DNA of 64,000 nt, taken from positions 56,828 to 120,827 of the forward strand of contig VWPU01004889.1 of assembly GCA_013398955.1 (NCBI GenBank), in the 5' to 3' direction. Shown here piece by piece: positions 60,313 to 64,000 of the stretch (its first letter is position 1; each line of letters opens with the position of its first letter). The notes below the pieces were generated by a model, which was not told where the DNA came from, ran no database searches, and saw nothing but the letters and a program-made list of their open reading frames with translations. The position numbers were made by a program, and so were the translations under genes. Source of the DNA: Callaeas wilsoni. Its lineage: Eukaryota; Chordata; Aves; Passeriformes; Callaeidae.

Positions 60313-61027
60313 TGTGCACAGACCGGGGATTGAGATGCTGGAAAGCAGAGCTGTAGAAGGGGACCTCGGGATCCTGGTCAATGTCAAGTTGAATCTGAGC
60401 CAGCAGTGCCCTGGCAGCCAGGGGGGCCAACCCCGTCCTGGGGGACATCAGGCACAGCATCACCAGCCGGGAAAGGGAGGGGATTGTCCCGCTCTGCTCT
60501 GGGCTGGGGTGGCCTCACCTCGAGTGCTGGGGGCCACAATATAAAGCACATATTAAACTATCTAAGAGTGTCCAAAGGAGGCCGCAGAGATGACGAAAGG
60601 TCTGGAGGGGTAGCCAAATGAGGAGCAGCTGAGGTCACTTGGTCTTTTCACCTAGGAGCACAGGAGACTGAGGGGAGACCTCATTGCAATCTGCAGCTTC
60701 CTTGTGAGGGGAAGAGGAGGAGCAGGCACTGATCTCTGCTCTGTGGTGACCAGTGACAGGACATGAGGGAATGCCCTGAAGGTGTGTCAGAGGAATTTTA
60801 GGTCAGATATCGGGAGGAAGTTTCTCACCCAGAGGGTGTTTGGGCACTGGAACAGGCTCCCCAGGGCAGTGGTCACAGCATCTGCCTGACAGAGTACAAG
60901 AAGCATTTGGACAATGCTCTCATGCACAGGGTGTGACTCTTGGGGCTGTGCTGTGCAGGGCCAGGACCTGGACTCGATGATCCTGATGGGCCTGTTCAAC
61001 TCCGCATATTCTATTATTTTATGATTT
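60313..61027 (+). mobile_element. 5'-truncated CR1 retrotransposon
   Basis: Plus-strand CR1 beginning at the very end of the RT reading frame (HRPGIEMLESRAVEGDLGIL), then a complete 3' UTR with CTGAGGGGAGACCTCATTG and GGAAGTTTCTCACCCAGAGGG. It ends TATTCTATTATTTTATGATTT, a mutated octamer tail. It is about 715 bp. It aligns in order with the 3' part of the minus-strand copy at 22963-23700, so the two probably belong to the same subfamily. Confidence 0.88.
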
Positions 61028-64000
61028 ATATCTTTATCAACAAATGTTGGATTTCTTTTAACACTTTGCCAATTACATTTTGCTTAGGATATCTTGAGTA
61101 ATGCTTATGAAGTTTATTTTATATTTATACCAAACACTAGTTTAAATATTAATATTTATGCAGGGAAGTAGTTCAATCTAAACCTCAAAACCTTGTAAAA
61201 TTATGTGGCTGCACTGTGCCTTGTAAATCAGACATCTGGAGAAGAAACTTTCTGGGAAAATGCCGAAAATCTTTTCACACATCGCTTCTGAATGTGTTGC
61301 TGCACCTTTCATAGTTCAAAGAACAAGGAGTTATACCACGAAACAGAATATATGCCACAATCTTGAACACAAAAAGAAACATGGAACAATGAACTCAGTA
61401 GTCCAAGCCAGTTTGAATACCATCAGATAATATGTTCCCACAATTACACTGTCTCCCTGTCCCTCTCCCTTCTGTTACACAGTGAAAGCCCCAGATATCT
61501 TCGTCCCCATTACTAGGATTCCCTCAGGTCTACTCCACTATAACATTCTTCTCCTGCTAGATGGCCTGCATCCCTGTAAAATAATTTCTTCCATCTTTCC
61601 TTTCTTTCCAAAAGAGCCATAGCTATAGTGCTGGACCATTTTAAAATCCCAATTTCTGCCATGTGATCCTTTATCTCTTGTTATGCACCATTGTGTACCT
61701 CCACAACACCTTTACCCCTTCAATTTCACCATCATATTCCAAAATGTTTCTATTCCCCCATATTTCCAAATGCTCACAAACTATAACACCTCCAAATTCT
61801 CTTTCTGAGAGGAAAATACACACCACCTTGTTGTTTGACGAACCACAGATCTGATATAACCATGCTGACTGATTGACTGCAGGATGAGAAAACACTATTG
61901 TCTCTCACTAGGGACCACACAAACCTTTAGAAGCCACAGGTAGCTCAACATTATATATATTGCATAACCAAGAATAGCTGTGAGTTAAAAGTGTCACAGA
62001 AGCTGAAAAAGCAAGCATTCGATCAAAATAGAGTATTTCAAGAAAACTAAGACATGTATGCTTCTTTTAGGTTTTAAGGAAGACATTTACATGTTGTGAC
62101 ATGCCTCCGAAATAAAATCATATAGAGTCATAATTGTTTTTGTGGGCTCAGCCCAGTATATGGAATGTGATAATATTACTGAACTGGAACCAGCACATGC
62201 AATTGCTAGAAAATTTCTAGTTTCTGAATTCCTGTGGGACTGAAGGCTAGAGTCATACCTCCACACTGAAGCCAAAAGCAAGTCAATTCTGTACAAGGTC
62301 ACAAATAAAAATTTAGGTAGTATAGTATTGTAGGTGTCTCTAGGGTTAAGCAGAGACTCAAGTCTTGTAGCATACAAATCCATCAGGAGCAGTCTAGATA
62401 TGATTCTAAAAACCTACCTAAATTCAGGCCACACAATACAGATATCTTTCACAGAATTTAGACAAATCTAGATGGCTGTCTTAGACTGATTTTAAAACAT
62501 ATCTGCAATACTTTACTAATGCACCCCCTGCAAGCTCTTCCTGTTGCAGCAGCAGTATTCTGAGCATAATTAACTGTCTTCGCTCCTATAACCTTTCTCA
62601 ACTTATATGCTTAAATATTTTACTAATTCTGAAGTTCAACAATTATTTCTTCCTGAGGGTTGCATATGGAGATTGAAAGTTCAAATCTCAGGATTGGTTT
62701 CAACTTCCCATGCCATTAGAAACTGAAAGAATTATTCTGGGATTATGCCATTTTTCATTTTCTCAGTTCCCTTTGACTTAGAAAAATGTTATGTATAAAG
62801 ATTAAGCACAGTATTCCTTAAAGCTGTGAGGCTATGTTTTCCTAAATCCTGGTTTCCAGATGCGTGATGATTGTTATACTTGGTAGCAATCGTAAAGCAT
62901 TGCATGGCAATTCACATTGTGTAGCAGGCTGCGTAGAATTTTTTTTTCAAGTTTATACAAATAAGCAAACTGATATTAAGTGCAATAAGCAACTCTCTCA
63001 ATGTCACAAAATTATTGTTCTAAAGAATATTATCAATTTAAGCCATGAAATTAGACTGACTGCATCCTCTTCTGTAGTTGAAGGTCTTAATGGTTTGTTC
63101 CAGACCTTCCAAAAAGTATAATGTTGCCATTCTCTAATTCAGCCCATTTGGTTACAAATTGCTGTCATCTAACTGTCATTACATGTTATTGTAATTGTAC
63201 AAATTACATTTCAGGAATATTGAAGACAGCTTCCACAGAGACTTCAGCAAACAGGAGGAGGAGACATAAGGCAATGTTTTCTCAAAGCATCTAGAAATGT
63301 TACATCAAGAGATGAAAACAAAATACTGAGACATAAGTCAGAGAGACACAAGTATCAAAGGAAAGGGGAAGATCCTGCAATGGTGAGGTACCATTTTTTG
63401 GAACAAGCTATGGATGATGTTTCATACTAGCTGAAATAGGGTTCTGTCATTTGCTAATGATAATTTACATAATTTCACAGTAAGAGTGGTTCTGAGTTGC
63501 CCTTAGAAAATAAGACCACCTAATATATGAAAACCTTGAAGATGTCACTTCATTTCTATTAAGAGTACATGGCTGGATCTTTCTCATTCATTGAAACATA
63601 ACATGAAAATTATAACTAATAGTACTGACTGCCAGGTAGGAAGGAGGAAGAGAGGCAGGAGGAGAAGTCAGTTACTCTGTGTCTGATGAGTGTAACTCTA
63701 TCTGTCTATGTAAATGTAACCATGCAGTTAGGAAGAACACAAGAATTCAGTAGCAGGAGGAACAGACATGCCAAATATTACAGTCACTATTTACCAAAAT
63801 TGAGACTCTTGCAACAGTTTAATGTAAGACTCTAGAAAGAGGACAGGATCCACCCACTACCTCTGATTCACATAGTGGAAAAGCAAGTCAGGTTTTTTAT
63901 TTGGAAAGGCATTAAGCTATAGCCTCCTTCTGGTAATTGTGCTTTCCAAAAGACTCTTACGAAGGAAGGGGGCAGGGGAAGCGAAAAAGGGGAGGGGAGG
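61028..64000. other. AT-rich non-coding stretch to window end
   Basis: No gene or transposon is recognisable. A 98-codon minus-strand frame (62087-62383) has no convincing splice sites. The last 40 bases are an almost pure purine, G-rich tract cut by the window edge. Confidence 0.5.
63960..64000 (+). repeat. Purine-rich G-run tract at window edge
   Basis: Almost only A and G, with four runs of four or five G. One spacer is about 10 bases, longer than the usual limit for a canonical G-quadruplex. The tract continues past the window. Confidence 0.6.

Noticed and set aside
1..64000. CRISPR arrays, tRNA, rRNA, bacterial operons or phage modules
   Set aside because: No direct-repeat/spacer pattern, cloverleaf or dense coding was seen. 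The repeat content is vertebrate.

Overview
This window looks like nuclear DNA from a bird, probably a neoavian or passerine. It is AT-rich and gene-poor. The main evidence is its repeat content: several CR1 non-LTR retrotransposon copies ending in the avian octamer-type tail (ATTCTATG/ATTCTRTG), and at least four endogenous-retrovirus LTRs of types common in songbird genomes. Introns, intergenic DNA and microsatellites fill the rest. I see no bacterial operons, CRISPR arrays, rRNA or tRNA genes. Repeat families were recognised from memory, not by a search.

Layout. 1-6.9 kb: AT-rich DNA with two candidate short coding exons on the minus strand near the left edge (96-184 and 1492-1565). 6.9-7.9 kb: a solo LTR, minus strand. 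7.9-21 kb: AT-rich DNA with a candidate minus-strand exon at 20344-20452. 21.1-25.4 kb: the main repeat cluster, holding an LTR-like block with a long TTTC microsatellite, then a minus-strand CR1 that lost its reverse-transcriptase core and was later split by a plus-strand LTR. 25.5-26.4 kb: an unexplained 149-codon minus-strand ORF and a 171-bp plus-strand candidate exon. 28.5-28.7 kb: a two-phase AGGC/AAGG microsatellite. 32-33.4 kb: old CR1 remnants. 36.3-36.7 kb: an LTR, minus strand. 38.2 and 48.2 kb: two more candidate minus-strand exons. 45.8-46.2 kb: an LTR, plus strand. 49.7-50.7 and 60.3-61.0 kb: 5'-truncated CR1 copies, plus strand. The remainder is AT-rich single-copy-looking DNA, some of which may be regulatory.

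Host gene. No open reading frame matches a gene I can name. Five short minus-strand segments (48219-48271, 38245-38304, 20344-20452, 1492-1565, 96-184) each have a 3' splice-site-like pyrimidine tract plus AG, an open frame and a 5' splice-site-like GT. They join in compatible phases without stops. The window may therefore sit inside the introns of a large minus-strand gene, but I chose these exons partly by phase agreement and they need transcript or orthologue support. I found no convincing new biological system. The most useful leads are the exon chain, the nested CR1/LTR locus and two coding-looking remnants of unknown origin.
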